DNA of 64,000 nucleotides from an uncultured Clostridia bacterium (GCA_948777935.1 CAQDYY010000004.1:62001-126000); one strand, 5' to 3'; shown: positions 45,317-54,360, counted from the first letter of the stretch. Made by a program: numbers and translations. Notes: generated from the letters alone by a model not told the origin.

Positions 45317-45784
45317 ATGGATTTTGAAAAACCATGTTGTCCAGTTGTTGAAGTAGATGGAAACATCGCTTGCGGTAAACAATTCGATTTAGATATCACA
45401 TTACCATGTGATAATAGAAATGTTATTTATGGTGTTATTCGTGATTGTTATAAAGAACCAGTTTGTGATGCTGTTGTTAAATTAGTTGAAGTTGTATGTG
45501 AATGTGGAAAAGAAGAAAGAAGACCAGTTTCTCATACTTTTACTAATGAATGCGGAGAATTTGTTTTTGGACCACTTTGTCCTGATAAGAAATACGAAAT
45601 AAACTTCTGGGTAGATCAAGTAAAACATGTAAGTGTATGTGCTAAATGTTCTCATGAAGGAAAATGCCTAAAAGGTGTTAAAATGGATAAATGTGATTGC
45701 TTCGTAGGAAAACCTGATTGCAAATGTGATCGTGAATGCGAATGTGATTGCAACTGTGAATGTGAATGCAAAGATTGCAAATAG
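45317..45784 (+). CDS. Cys-rich protein with transthyretin-like domain
   Basis: 155 residues with 24 or more Cys. The middle region (VIYGVIRDCYKEPVCDAVVK, HTFTNECGEFVFGPLCPDKKY) looks like a carboxypeptidase-regulatory-like beta sandwich, as in clostridial surface or spore-coat proteins. The tail is a dense Cys-x-Cys array (CECDCNCECECKDC), suited to metal binding or cross-linking. GGAAGG upstream of the ATG; terminator follows. Role inferred. Confidence 0.7.
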   Translation: MDFEKPCCPVVEVDGNIACGKQFDLDITLPCDNRNVIYGVIRDCYKEPVCDAVVKLVEVVCECGKEERRPVSHTFTNECGEFVFGPLCPDKKYEINFWVDQVKHVSVCAKCSHEGKCLKGVKMDKCDCFVGKPDCKCDRECECDCNCECECKDCK

Positions 45785-45793
45785 TCAAAATGA

Positions 45794-45822
45794 ATGGGAA
45801 TCTTAGATGATTCCCATTTTCT
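45794..45822 (+). terminator. Bidirectional terminator
   Basis: TGGGAATC/GATTCCCA stem between the converging Cys-rich gene (plus) and the small minus-strand gene whose stop codon lies in the loop. Confidence 0.8.
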
Positions 45823-45943
45823 TTATAAATTGTTTTCCTTTTTTCATCATTTTATTTTTCTTCATTGTATTTTTTTCATTATAAAGCATTACAACTCCTG
45901 CTGATATTAATGTACCCATAACCATACCTTTTACAAATTTCAT
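45803..45943 (-). CDS. Small membrane protein
   Basis: 46 residues: MKFVKGMVMGTLISAGVVML hydrophobic helix followed by a Met/Lys-rich basic tail. AAGGAGGAGAAATAAT precedes the ATG, lying inside the end of the preceding permease gene, so translation is probably coupled. No family recognised. Confidence 0.65.
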   Translation of the reverse strand: MKFVKGMVMGTLISAGVVMLYNEKNTMKKNKMMKKGKQFIKKMGII

Positions 45944-45944
45944 A

Positions 45945-46359
45945 TTATTTCTCCTCCTTAATTTTTTTATTTATATCCTTATTATGTCTTTTTTTCTCAT
46001 ATATATACTTTTTTGTCATGGAATAAATTTCCCATATAGCTATCATTCCTAAAAATATGCCAAAATACCTTTTTAGCCTAACTACATCTAGCTTGTTTGA
46101 TATTATAGCTCCAATTACTGCTCCTATAATTCCAGATATAGCAATAGGAATTCCTATTTTAAAATCAATATTTTTTTGCTTAATATTTGTAATAATTGCT
46201 ACAATAGATGTTGGAATAAAAAATATTAAATTTGTTGCTTGTGCAATGTGTTGTTCTATTCCAATAAACATAGACAAACATAATATTAGAATAGTTCCTC
46301 CTCCCATTCCCATTCCGGCTTACAAATCCTGATACTATTCCTACTAAAACTTCAATCAT
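45945..46359 (-). CDS. Half-length TauE/SafE-like permease B, read through a CGG +1 shift
   Basis: About 137 residues, half the usual TauE/SafE size. Begins MIEVLVGIVSGF; at CGG 46315-46317, skipping C gives FVSGMGMGGGTILIL, the family's Gly-rich first-helix motif. Three or four helices follow (NLIFFIPTSIVAIIT, IGIPIAISGIIGAVIGAII). It starts 9 bases after a second half-length gene, so the two halves may pair to form one transporter. Substrate, possibly an organic anion or sulfonate, is unknown. Confidence 0.85.
46314..46317 (-). other. CGGA recoding site in the permease B gene
   Basis: AGC-CGGA-ATG read as Ser-Gly-Met gives S-G-M-G-M-G-G-G. The zero frame gives Arg-rich sequence and loses the helix. 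Confidence 0.85.
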
Positions 46360-46368
46360 TCTCTTCTC

Positions 46369-46725
46369 CTATGCTATTATCATTCTAATTGATACATAAA
46401 TTAGAAAAACAGTAAACGATATTTTTAAATAAATAGTTGGTATCTTGTTTAAATACTTAGAACCTAAAAATCCACCTATCATTCCTCCCGCAGCACATAA
46501 TATTCCTATTTTCCAATCAATATAATTATTTTGGTAATAAAAAATTCCACTTGTAATTACCATTGGTAAAATTACAAAAAGAGAAGTAGCTCTTGCTTTA
46601 GCTTCTTCTACTCCTAATAAATAGACTAATGCTGGAACAACAATCATTCCACCACCTGTTGCAAATAATCCACTTACTATGCCTGCCATTAAACCAATTA
46701 CTATTTTTTTTACCATATTTTGCAC
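46369..46725 (-). CDS. Half-length TauE/SafE-like permease A
   Basis: 118 residues with GLFATGGGMIVVPALVYLLG (about 19-38), EEAKARATSLFVILPMVITS and GGMIGGFLGSKYLN, typical of one repeat of the TauE/SafE duplicated fold. Four predicted helices. Directly followed by permease B; full-length relatives carry both repeats in one chain. Confidence 0.85.
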   Translation of the reverse strand: MQNMVKKIVIGLMAGIVSGLFATGGGMIVVPALVYLLGVEEAKARATSLFVILPMVITSGIFYYQNNYIDWKIGILCAAGGMIGGFLGSKYLNKIPTIYLKISFTVFLIYVSIRMIIA

Positions 46726-46896
46726 CTTCTTTTATATTATTTGTTTTTTTTGTTTTCTTATACCACTTTTTAGCATTTACTTTTAATGAATTTAAAATTA
46801 CTTTTAACGTTATATTCTTGTTGATTTATGTAATTTTTGTACATTAAGTGATAAAATACTAAAATAAGGTAATTGGAATTGAAAGGATGTTAAATT

Positions 46897-47109
46897 ATGA
46901 TAAAAATTAAGCTTTCAGATTTATTAGGAAAAAATAAGATGACTCAAAAGTCTTTATCAGATCTTACTGGAATTCGCCCTGCTACTATTTCACAAATGTA
47001 TTACGAAGAAAGTAAAAGAATTGATGTAAGGCATTTAAATAATATTTGTAAAGTTTTTGATTGTGAAATATCAGAATTATTAGAATATATACCAGATGAA
47101 AAGAAATAG
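46897..47109 (+). CDS. Small XRE-family regulator
   Basis: 70 residues: LGKNKMTQKSLSDLTGIRPA recognition helix and the ICKVFDCEISELLEYIPDE dimer segment typical of small cI-like regulators (YozG-like). Between converging or divergent permease and rarA genes; terminator at 47104-47130. Confidence 0.88.
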   Translation: MIKIKLSDLLGKNKMTQKSLSDLTGIRPATISQMYYEESKRIDVRHLNNICKVFDCEISELLEYIPDEKK

Positions 47110-47130
47110 CTACACATATGTAGCTATTTT
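47104..47130 (+). terminator. Bidirectional terminator
   Basis: AAATAGCTACA/TGTAGCTATTT stem and T run after the XRE gene, facing rarA on the other strand. Confidence 0.8.
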
Positions 47131-47142
47131 ATATGTTTCTTT

Positions 47143-48384
47143 TTATTCTACTGTATCATCTTTTATATAATACTTAGTTCCTAACATTTTATCTGGCAAA
47201 TATTGTTGTTCTACTACATGTCCCGGATAATCATGTGGATATTTATAACCATCACCATACCCAAATTGCTCCATTCCTTCTGCTGGAGCATTTCTAATAT
47301 GCATTGGAATTTCTCCTGTATCTTTTGAAGAAACATCTTCTAATGCCCTATTTATTGCTAAATAACTTGCATTTGATTTTTTAGAAGTTGCTAAATACAC
47401 TGCTGCTTCACTTAATATAATTCTTGCTTCTGGCATACCGACCATGGTTACTGCCTGCATTGCTGATGTTGCTACTACTAATGCGTGTGGGTTTGCCATT
47501 CCTACGTCTTCTGCTGCTGCAATTACAATACGTCTTGCTAAAAATACAGGGTCTTCTCCACCATTTAATGCTCTTGCTAAATAAAATACTGTAGCATCTG
47601 GGTCACTTCCACGCATAGATTTTATAAATGCACTTATGTTATCATAATGGCTATCTCCATTTTTATCAAAAATAGCTTTTCTTTTTCGTATACTATCTGC
47701 TGCAATTTGATTTGTAATATGTACATATCCATCATTATCTACTTTTGTAGTAAGTACTGCAACTTCTAGCCCATTTAATGCTGTTCTTACATCTCCGCCA
47801 GATACTTCTGCTATTTTTTGCAAAGTTTCATCTTCTATTTTTACATTAAAGCTTTTTAGTCCATCTTCTCTTTCTAGTGACATTTTCAATACTTTAAAAA
47901 TATCATTTGTAGTTAATGGCTCTAATTTAAATACCATAGACCTTGAAATTAAAGCTTTGTTTACTTCAAAATATGGGTTTTCAGTAGTAGCTCCTATTAA
48001 TATTACAGTTCCATCTTCTACAAATGGTAATAATGCATCTTGTTGTAATTTATTAAAACGATGAATTTCATCTATAAAAAGAATACATTTTCCACTTGGA
48101 TTTAGAAATGCATTTTTTGCTTCTTCTATGGCTTTTTTTATATCTCCTACACCAGATGTTACTGCATTAATTTTTGTAAATTTATATTTTGTTGTTTCAC
48201 TTATTACTCTTGCAAGAGACGTTTTTCCACATCCTGGTGGACCCCATAAAATTATGCTAGATAGTCTATCTGCTTTAATAGTTCTGTATAAAATTTTATC
48301 TTGTGCTAAAATATGTTCTTGTCCAACATATTCATCTAATGTTTTAGGTCTCATTCGGTATGCTAATGGTTGTGATAAATCCAT
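47143..48384 (-). CDS. rarA: Replication-associated recombination protein RarA
   Basis: 413 residues, AAA+ ATPase acting at stalled forks. MRPKTLDEYVGQEHIL start, Walker A WGPPGCGKTSLARV (about 49-62), Walker B ILFIDEIHRFNK (about 103-114), sensor 1 IGATTENPYFE and the C-terminal tetramerisation domain with MRGSDPDATVFYLARAL. Starts 14 bases after ruvA, making a recombination operon. Confidence 0.95.
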   Translation of the reverse strand: MDLSQPLAYRMRPKTLDEYVGQEHILAQDKILYRTIKADRLSSIILWGPPGCGKTSLARVISETTKYKFTKINAVTSGVGDIKKAIEEAKNAFLNPSGKCILFIDEIHRFNKLQQDALLPFVEDGTVILIGATTENPYFEVNKALISRSMVFKLEPLTTNDIFKVLKMSLEREDGLKSFNVKIEDETLQKIAEVSGGDVRTALNGLEVAVLTTKVDNDGYVHITNQIAADSIRKRKAIFDKNGDSHYDNISAFIKSMRGSDPDATVFYLARALNGGEDPVFLARRIVIAAAEDVGMANPHALVVATSAMQAVTMVGMPEARIILSEAAVYLATSKKSNASYLAINRALEDVSSKDTGEIPMHIRNAPAEGMEQFGYGDGYKYPHDYPGHVVEQQYLPDKMLGTKYYIKDDTVE

Positions 48385-48397
48385 GTCCTTTTCTCCT

Positions 48398-49000
48398 TTA
48401 TTTTGCTAAAATTGATAATCCTTTTCTTATCATATCTTCTAATGATAAATTTCCTGTATCCATTTCTTCAAATACTTTCTCAATTTCCTTTTTGTTATAT
48501 CCTAGTACTTGTAGTGCTGAAATTGCTTCTTGTGCTTTGTCATCATCTATAATTGCTTCTTCTACTGTTGTATCCCTTTTGTCTTCTTTTGCTTCTATAG
48601 TTTTTATTTTATCTTTTAATTCTAATATAATTCGTGCTGCAGATTTTGCTCCAACTCCCGGAATTTTTACTAGTTTTGATGTATCATTTGTAATAACTGC
48701 AAGTGCAAAACTAGATGGTGTAATATTAGATAACATTGTAATTGCAGATTTTGCGCCAATTCCACTTACTCCTAATAGTAGTTCAAACATTTTAAGTTCT
48801 TCATTTGATAAAAATCCATAAATGCTAATATCGTCTTCACGCACATGGTAATGTGTATGTACTTTTACAATATCTCCTATACTTCCTACTTCTTCAATTG
48901 CTTTTTCACTCATAAAAACTTTATAGCCTAATCCTCCTACATCTATTACAACATAGTTATCAAATTTCATTTCTAAACTTCCTTTTACATATGCAAGCAT
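48398..49000 (-). CDS. ruvA: Holliday junction branch migration protein RuvA
   Basis: 200 residues. N-terminal OB domain (LAYVKGSLEMKFDNYVVID), paired helix-hairpin-helix motifs (LLGVSGIGAKSAITML, KLVKIPGVGAKSAARIILEL) and the flexible C-terminal domain III that binds RuvB. The usual neighbour ruvB is absent; rarA occupies the downstream place. Confidence 0.95.
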   Translation of the reverse strand: MLAYVKGSLEMKFDNYVVIDVGGLGYKVFMSEKAIEEVGSIGDIVKVHTHYHVREDDISIYGFLSNEELKMFELLLGVSGIGAKSAITMLSNITPSSFALAVITNDTSKLVKIPGVGAKSAARIILELKDKIKTIEAKEDKRDTTVEEAIIDDDKAQEAISALQVLGYNKKEIEKVFEEMDTGNLSLEDMIRKGLSILAK

Positions 49001-49197
49001 TTTTACCTCCTAATTTTTACAAACAAATTTTCTTTTATTATTTTATAATAACTTATTATTTTTTGCAAGTAATATATTAAACTTTTATAAATAAAATTAT
49101 ACATATTTTTTATTCTATGAGTAAAACTTAATATATATGTATCTGGTTAATTTATACCCCTAGATGCTATATTTTTATCTAAGAAAGGATGATTAAT

Positions 49198-49521
49198 ATG
49201 GCTTTAGATTTCAAATTAATAGGCACAAGGTTAAAACAAGCAAGATTAAATAAGAAATTGACACAAGAAAATTTAGCTGAAATGTTAGATGTTTCTGTTG
49301 CATTTTTAAGTAGAGTTGAACGTGGTAGTCTTGATATTAGTTTAAAAAGATTATCTCAAATTTGTGAAATATTAGGTGTAACAGAAGGGGATATATTAAA
49401 TGGTACCTCTACTACTTCTCAAAATTATTTGAATAATGATTTATCTAATTTACTTAAAAATTGCCCGCCAGACAAGTTAAAGCTTGTTTATGAGCTTACA
49501 AAAGTTATTGTTGAAAATTAG
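49198..49521 (+). CDS. XRE-family regulator
   Basis: 107 residues from ATG 49198; AAAGGAT is correctly spaced for it, while the in-frame ATG at 49189 overlaps the site. Helix-turn-helix RLKQARLNKKLTQENLAEML, then VSVAFLSRVERGSLDISLKR. C-terminal helix LKNCPPDKLKLVYELTKVIVE probably dimerises. Target unknown. Confidence 0.9.
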   Translation: MALDFKLIGTRLKQARLNKKLTQENLAEMLDVSVAFLSRVERGSLDISLKRLSQICEILGVTEGDILNGTSTTSQNYLNNDLSNLLKNCPPDKLKLVYELTKVIVEN

Positions 49522-49533
49522 TTGCAACATTAG

Positions 49534-49568
49534 AAAATGGAAAATAAATTGATTTATTTTCCATTTTT
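49534..49568 (+). terminator. Bidirectional terminator
   Basis: AAAATGGAAAATAAA/TTTATTTTCCATTTT stem and T run; separates the XRE gene from the end of metK. Confidence 0.85.
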
Positions 49569-49571
49569 TCT

Positions 49572-50714
49572 TTACATTTTAATTATTTTTTCCCATGGTA
49601 AATTATTTTTTCCAAAATGCCCATAATTAGTGGTGTTCTTATAAATAGGTTTACGAAGCCCTAAATATTCTATAATTCCCTTTGGTGTTAATTCAAATTT
49701 ATTATATATTAGTTTTACTATTTCTTCTTCTGGAATTGTAGATGTTCCAAAAGTATCTACATAAATAGATACTGGTTTTGCAACTCCTATTGCATAAGAA
49801 AACTGTATTTCACATTTTGTAGCATAACCATTTGCTACAATATTTTTTGCAATAAATCTTGCCATATATGCTGCTGATCTATCTACTTTTGTTGGATCCT
49901 TCCCAGAAAATGCTCCTCCTCCATGACGACTATATCCACCATATGTATCAACTATAATCTTTCTTCCTGTTAGGCCACTATCTCCTAAAGGCCCACCAAT
50001 AACAAATCTACCTGTTGGATTGATATAATATTTAGTCTTTTCATCTAATAATTCTTTTGGTATAACATTATTTATAACTTTTTCTTTTATATCTTTTCTT
50101 AAATTCTCTAAACTAACATTTTCATCATGTTGTGTAGAAATTACCACTGTATCTACACGTATAGGCTTGTCCATGTCATATTCTACAGTTACCTGTGTTT
50201 TTCCATCTGGACGTAGATATGGAATAATTTTTTCTTTACGTACATCTGATAGCCTCTTTGAAAGTTTATGGCTTAAATCTATTGGAAGTGGCATTAAGTT
50301 TTTGGTTTCATTACATGCAAAGCCAAACATAATTCCTTGGTCTCCTGCTCCTTCTGAAACTATATCTTTTCCTTCTTTTTCTTCTAGAGAATTATCTACA
50401 CCCATTGCAATATCTGGTGATTGTTTAGATATATTAATACTAATTTTACAAGTTCTATAATCTATATCTGTTTTTTCATTATCATATCCTATTTGTTTTA
50501 TTGCATTTCTTGCAATTTCTTCAATATTTATATCTGCTTTTGATGTAATTTCTCCTGTAATAAATATTTCTCCTTTTCCTGCAACTGTTTCACATGCCAC
50601 TCTTGAGTACGGGTCTTGTTCTAGGCATGCATCCAATACACTATCTGATATGTAATCACATAATTTGTCTGGATGTCCCTCTGTAACACTTTCACTAGTA
50701 AATAATTTCTTCAT
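49572..50714 (-). CDS. metK: S-adenosylmethionine synthetase
   Basis: 380 residues. Makes AdoMet from Met and ATP. SVTEGHPDKLCDYISDS (about 8-24), GAGDQGIMFGFACNET (about 118-133), the GGAFSGKDPTKVDRS P-loop (about 253-267) and YAIGVAKPVS identify MetK. An S-box riboswitch and terminator in its leader show AdoMet feedback control. Confidence 0.97.
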   Translation of the reverse strand: MKKLFTSESVTEGHPDKLCDYISDSVLDACLEQDPYSRVACETVAGKGEIFITGEITSKADINIEEIARNAIKQIGYDNEKTDIDYRTCKISINISKQSPDIAMGVDNSLEEKEGKDIVSEGAGDQGIMFGFACNETKNLMPLPIDLSHKLSKRLSDVRKEKIIPYLRPDGKTQVTVEYDMDKPIRVDTVVISTQHDENVSLENLRKDIKEKVINNVIPKELLDEKTKYYINPTGRFVIGGPLGDSGLTGRKIIVDTYGGYSRHGGGAFSGKDPTKVDRSAAYMARFIAKNIVANGYATKCEIQFSYAIGVAKPVSIYVDTFGTSTIPEEEIVKLIYNKFELTPKGIIEYLGLRKPIYKNTTNYGHFGKNNLPWEKIIKM

Positions 50715-50746
50715 ATATTAGTCCTCTCATTTCTACAATTTTATAA

Positions 50747-50776
50747 AATAAAAACCTCTGCTTAAAGCAAAGGTCT
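50747..50776 (-). terminator. Riboswitch-controlled terminator upstream of metK
   Basis: ACCTTTGC/GCAGAGGT stem followed on the minus strand by TTTTTATTTT, between the S-box aptamer and metK. Confidence 0.85.
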
Positions 50777-50804
50777 TATCTTACATTTTATTATTTAACA
50801 AATA

Positions 50805-50907
50805 AAATCATCATTCAAAGCACTTTGCTCTGTCGGTATTAGCACCTTACTTCTTTAAGGTTGCTGTGGAGTCTTAAAGCCGATTCTCTCGTCCACTCTT
50901 GATAATT
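50805..50907 (-). promoter_or_regulatory. SAM-I (S-box) riboswitch
   Basis: On the minus strand: TCAAGAGTGGACGAGAG, GACTCCACAGCAACC, the AAGGTGCTAATACC segment and TTTGAATGATGA match the S-box aptamer. It is followed by a terminator and metK, so high AdoMet should stop transcription. It begins only 15 bases after the rplQ stop codon. Confidence 0.93.
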
Positions 50908-50921
50908 ATTAAATTTACATC

Positions 50922-51455
50922 CTATAATAACTCTAGTATAGCCATTGGAGCATTATCTCCTTTTCTTGGTCCAACTTTAATCATTCTTGTATATCCACCA
51001 ACATTGTTTGTATATTTTGGTGCAATTTCATTAAATAGTTTTCCTGGTAAATCAACATTTTTACCATCTGCATCTTTTACTTTGTTTACCATCTTCATAA
51101 TTTTCTTTCTAGCATTTAATCTAGATGGCATATCTTTTTGTCTTGAAACAGTTTTTTCTTCTTTTACTACTTTTAAGTATTCTTTTCCATTTTTACTTGT
51201 AACTTTTTCGGTTTCTTTATTTCCTTTTGCATCTAATTTTGCTGTAATCACTTTTACATCTACTGTTTCAAAATTGTCTTTTTCTTTTACAGCAAGTGCA
51301 ACTAAACTATCAACGATTGCTTTTATTTCTTTTGCTCTAGTTTCAGTTGTAACTATTTTTCCATGAAGAATTACATCTGTAGTTAAGCATTTAATCATAG
51401 CTAATCTTTGATCAGTTGGTTTTCCTAACTTTCTATTTCTTGCCACTTTTTTCAC
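50922..51455 (-). CDS. rplQ: 50S ribosomal protein L17 with a large insertion
   Basis: 177 residues versus about 115-130 in most Firmicutes. The N terminus (RNRKLGKPTDQRLAMIKCLT) and the C terminus (LFNEIAPKYTNNVGGYTRMI, GPRKGDNAPMAILEL) are normal. Residues about 55-112 hold an extra Lys/Glu/Val-rich segment where the family has a short loop. Last gene of the alpha operon. Confidence 0.95.
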   Translation of the reverse strand: MKKVARNRKLGKPTDQRLAMIKCLTTDVILHGKIVTTETRAKEIKAIVDSLVALAVKEKDNFETVDVKVITAKLDAKGNKETEKVTSKNGKEYLKVVKEEKTVSRQKDMPSRLNARKKIMKMVNKVKDADGKNVDLPGKLFNEIAPKYTNNVGGYTRMIKVGPRKGDNAPMAILELL

Positions 51456-51479
51456 CTCTTTACAAATTTATATTTTATC

Positions 51480-52427
51480 TTATTCCTCTTCTTTAGCAAA
51501 ATCTAAACCTAAAGAACGTAATTTATGAGTAACTTCATCTAATGATTTCTTTCCTAGATTTCTTACTTTCATCATATCTTCTTCAGTTTTATTTGCTAAA
51601 TCTTCTACTGTTGAAATACCTGCTCTTTTTAAACAGTTAAATGAACGAACAGATAACTCTAAGTCTTCAATAGACATTTCTAATACTTTTTCTTTCTTAG
51701 ACTCTTCTTTTTCAACCATAACTTGAGTATTTTTAGTTGCTTCTGAAAGGTCTATAAATAGTTCTAGATGTCCTGTCATTACTTTTGCTGCAAGTGATAG
51801 TGCTTCATCTGCCTTTAAGCTTCCATCTGTCCATACTTCTATAATTAATTTATCAAAATCTACCATTTGCCCTACTCTAGTATTTTCTACTTGATAGTTT
51901 ACTTTTTTTACTGGTGTAAAGATAGAATCAATTGGTAATACTGCGATATCTTGATTTGGCTTCTTATTTTTAGAAGCTCCATTATATCCTCTTCCTTTTT
52001 CAACTGTCATTTCCATCTTTAGGTTTCCACCTTCTGAAACAGTTGCAATATGTAAATCTGGATTTAGTACTTCCACCGAACTATCTGTAATGATATCTGC
52101 TGCTGTTACCTCTCCTTGTCCTTTAAAATCAATTCTTATCATCTTTTCTTCGTTATCAAATGTTTTTAACCTTACATTTTTCAAGTTTAGAATAATTTCT
52201 GGCACATCTTCTACTACATTTGGTATAGTAGAAAATTCATGTACTACTCCATCAATTTTTACACTGGTAATAGCACTTCCTGGAAGTGATGAAAGTAGGA
52301 TTCTTCTTAGAGAATTTCCTATTGTTACACCATATCCACGTTCTAATGGTTCACAAACAAATTTTGCATAATTACTATCCTCATTTATTTCTAAACATTC
52401 AATATTTGGTTTTTCAAATTCTATCAT
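51480..52427 (-). CDS. rpoA: RNA polymerase alpha subunit
   Basis: 315 residues. Alpha N-terminal domain with YGVTIGNSLRRILLSSLPGS (about 33-52) for dimerisation, insert domain, and alpha C-terminal domain with LSVRSFNCLKRAGISTVEDL (about 256-275), the site for UP-element and activator contacts. Between rpsD and rplQ as usual. Confidence 0.98.
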   Translation of the reverse strand: MIEFEKPNIECLEINEDSNYAKFVCEPLERGYGVTIGNSLRRILLSSLPGSAITSVKIDGVVHEFSTIPNVVEDVPEIILNLKNVRLKTFDNEEKMIRIDFKGQGEVTAADIITDSSVEVLNPDLHIATVSEGGNLKMEMTVEKGRGYNGASKNKKPNQDIAVLPIDSIFTPVKKVNYQVENTRVGQMVDFDKLIIEVWTDGSLKADEALSLAAKVMTGHLELFIDLSEATKNTQVMVEKEESKKEKVLEMSIEDLELSVRSFNCLKRAGISTVEDLANKTEEDMMKVRNLGKKSLDEVTHKLRSLGLDFAKEEE

Positions 52428-52483
52428 TTTTACCTCCCAATTACTTACGAATTAAGCACATTTACTTAATTCTTCACTTAGTT

Positions 52484-53110
52484 CTATTTCGAGTATAACT
52501 CTACGATTAAGTGTTCTTGTACTGGTAAGTCTATATCTTCTCTTGTTGCTAGTCTTAATACTTTTCCACCTAATTTGTTGGCATCTTTTTCTAGCCATGT
52601 AGGTACTGGTCTTCCAGAATTTGCTTCTTCATTTATTTTAATAATTCCTTTGTTTTGTTTAATTTCACGAATAGCAATTACATCTCCTGCTTTTACTAAG
52701 TAAGAAGCAATATCAACTTTTTTACCATTTACGTCAATTAAACCGTGATTTACGATTTGTCTTGCTTGTGCTCTAGAACTTCCAATTCCAAAACGATAAA
52801 CAACATTATCTAATCTACTTTCTAATATTTGAAGTAAGTTTTCACCAGTAATTCCTTTTTTATTAGAAGCCATTTCAAAATATTTTCTAAATTGTTTTTC
52901 TCCTACTCCATAGAATGATTTTGTTTTTTGTTTTTCTCTTAATTGAGTACCATATTCAGAAAGTTTTGCTTTCTTTTGTCCATGTTGTCCTGGTCCATAA
53001 TTTCTTCTAGAAACAGAACATTTATCTGAAAAACATCTTTCACCTTTTAAGAAAAGCTTTTGACCTTCTCTACGGCAAATACGACATTGTTCATCTTTAT
53101 ATCTTGCCAT
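52484..53110 (-). CDS. rpsD: 30S ribosomal protein S4
   Basis: 208 residues. N-terminal Cys-containing region CRICRREGQKLFLKGERC resembles the zinc-binding form of S4. S4 RNA-binding domain with RLDNVVYRFGIGSSRAQARQ and VNHGLIDVNGKKVDI. It nucleates 30S assembly and may autoregulate the alpha operon. Confidence 0.98.
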   Translation of the reverse strand: MARYKDEQCRICRREGQKLFLKGERCFSDKCSVSRRNYGPGQHGQKKAKLSEYGTQLREKQKTKSFYGVGEKQFRKYFEMASNKKGITGENLLQILESRLDNVVYRFGIGSSRAQARQIVNHGLIDVNGKKVDIASYLVKAGDVIAIREIKQNKGIIKINEEANSGRPVPTWLEKDANKLGGKVLRLATREDIDLPVQEHLIVELYSK

Positions 53111-53197
53111 CTAGTATTTCCTCCTTTTTTATATTTCGATTTAATATTCTTTTTGCTTAAAATCTAATCTCCATCATCTAATCTTTCTAATTTCTAG

Positions 53198-53596
53198 CTA
53201 CACTCTTCTTCTTTTTGGTGGTCTACATCCGTTATGTGGGATTGGTGTTACATCTTTAATTGCACTAATTTCTAATCCTGCTGTTTGAAGAGAACGGATT
53301 GCAGCTTCACGACCAGAACCTGGTCCTTTTACAAATACTTCAACTGTTTTTAATCCATGTTCCATTGCAGCTTTTGCAGCTGTTTCAGCAGCTTCTCCAG
53401 CAGCAAATGGTGTAGATTTTTTAGAACCTTTAAATCCTAATTCTCCAGCACTTGCCCAAGAAATTACATTTCCTTGAGTGTCTGTAACAGTAACTATTGT
53501 ATTATTAAAACTTGAATGAATATGTGCAGCACCTTTTTCAATATTTTTTCTATTTCTTCTAGGTGTTTTCTTTGCTACAGTTTTTTTATTAGCCAT
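53198..53596 (-). CDS. rpsK: 30S ribosomal protein S11
   Basis: 132 residues; IHSSFNNTIVTVTDTQGNVI, the PGSGREAAIRSLQTAGLEI region and the C terminus PHNGCRPPKRRRV are characteristic. Between rpsM and rpsD. Confidence 0.98.
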   Translation of the reverse strand: MANKKTVAKKTPRRNRKNIEKGAAHIHSSFNNTIVTVTDTQGNVISWASAGELGFKGSKKSTPFAAGEAAETAAKAAMEHGLKTVEVFVKGPGSGREAAIRSLQTAGLEISAIKDVTPIPHNGCRPPKRRRV

Positions 53597-53612
53597 TTGG
53601 TTCTATACCTCC

Positions 53613-53981
53613 TTATTTTTTACTTTTACTTACTAATTTTCTTGGACCTTTTCTTGTACGGGCATTTGTTTTTGTTCTTTGTCCTCTTACAGGTAGTCCT
53701 CTTCTATGACGAATTCCTCTATAACATCCAATTTCAGTAAGTCTTTTAATATTTAAAGCTACTTCTCTTCTTAAGTCACCTTCTACTTTGTATTCTTCGT
53801 CCATAACTTTTCTTATTTGATTTACTTGTTCGTCTGTTAAATCTTTTACTCTTATGTCTGGATTTACATTAGCTTTTTCTAGAATTTTTCTTGAGCTTGA
53901 TACACCTATTCCATAAATGTATGTTAGCCCAATTTCTATTCTTTTTTCTCTAGGTAAATCGATTCCTGCTATACGAGCCAT
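53613..53981 (-). CDS. rpsM: 30S ribosomal protein S13
   Basis: 122 residues from ATG 53981 (MARIAGIDLPREKRIEIGL), chosen because GGAGG lies 11 bases upstream; the open frame extends to 54071. Contains GIGVSSSRKILEKANVN and the tail GQRTKTNARTRKGPRK. 16 bases upstream of rpsK. Confidence 0.98.
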   Translation of the reverse strand: MARIAGIDLPREKRIEIGLTYIYGIGVSSSRKILEKANVNPDIRVKDLTDEQVNQIRKVMDEEYKVEGDLRREVALNIKRLTEIGCYRGIRHRRGLPVRGQRTKTNARTRKGPRKLVSKSKK

Positions 53982-54119
53982 AAATTTTTGCACCTCCAAA
54001 TTATATTTCTTTTTGTCTGTTTTTAAATTATGTTTGTCTAATATTTTAATTGAAATGTACCTATTTACCAAAAGATAAATAAGTAGTGCTTAAAATATTT
54101 TGACAAGAAATGTATATAA

Positions 54120-54162
54120 ACACAAAACTATTTTTTTCAGCCGCTCATAAATAGTCTTGTGT
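54120..54162 (-). other. Long hairpin in the rpsM leader
   Basis: ACACAAGACTAT pairs with ATAGTTTTGTGT around a loop containing GAGCGGCTG, between rpmJ and rpsM. No T run, so probably not a terminator. A regulatory leader structure is possible. Confidence 0.45.
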
Positions 54163-54185
54163 TAATATCAGTTTGGTCTTTTAAA

Positions 54186-54299
54186 TTAACCTTGTCTTTG
54201 TTTGTGTTTTGGATTTTCACAAATTACTCTAATTTTTCCTTTTCTTTTAATTACTTTGCATTTTTCGCAAATTGGTTTTACTGATGGTCTTACCTTCAT
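54186..54299 (-). CDS. rpmJ: 50S ribosomal protein L36
   Basis: 37 residues, MKVRPSVKPICEKCKVIKRK onward, with the C-x2-C...C...H zinc site. The ATG at 54299 has GGAGGTGGATAGG upstream. Confidence 0.97.
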   Translation of the reverse strand: MKVRPSVKPICEKCKVIKRKGKIRVICENPKHKQRQG

Positions 54300-54360
54300 C
54301 CTATCCACCTCCTGTAATTTTAAACTCTTTGGGTTAATGTATGCTTGAAATAGATAAAAT

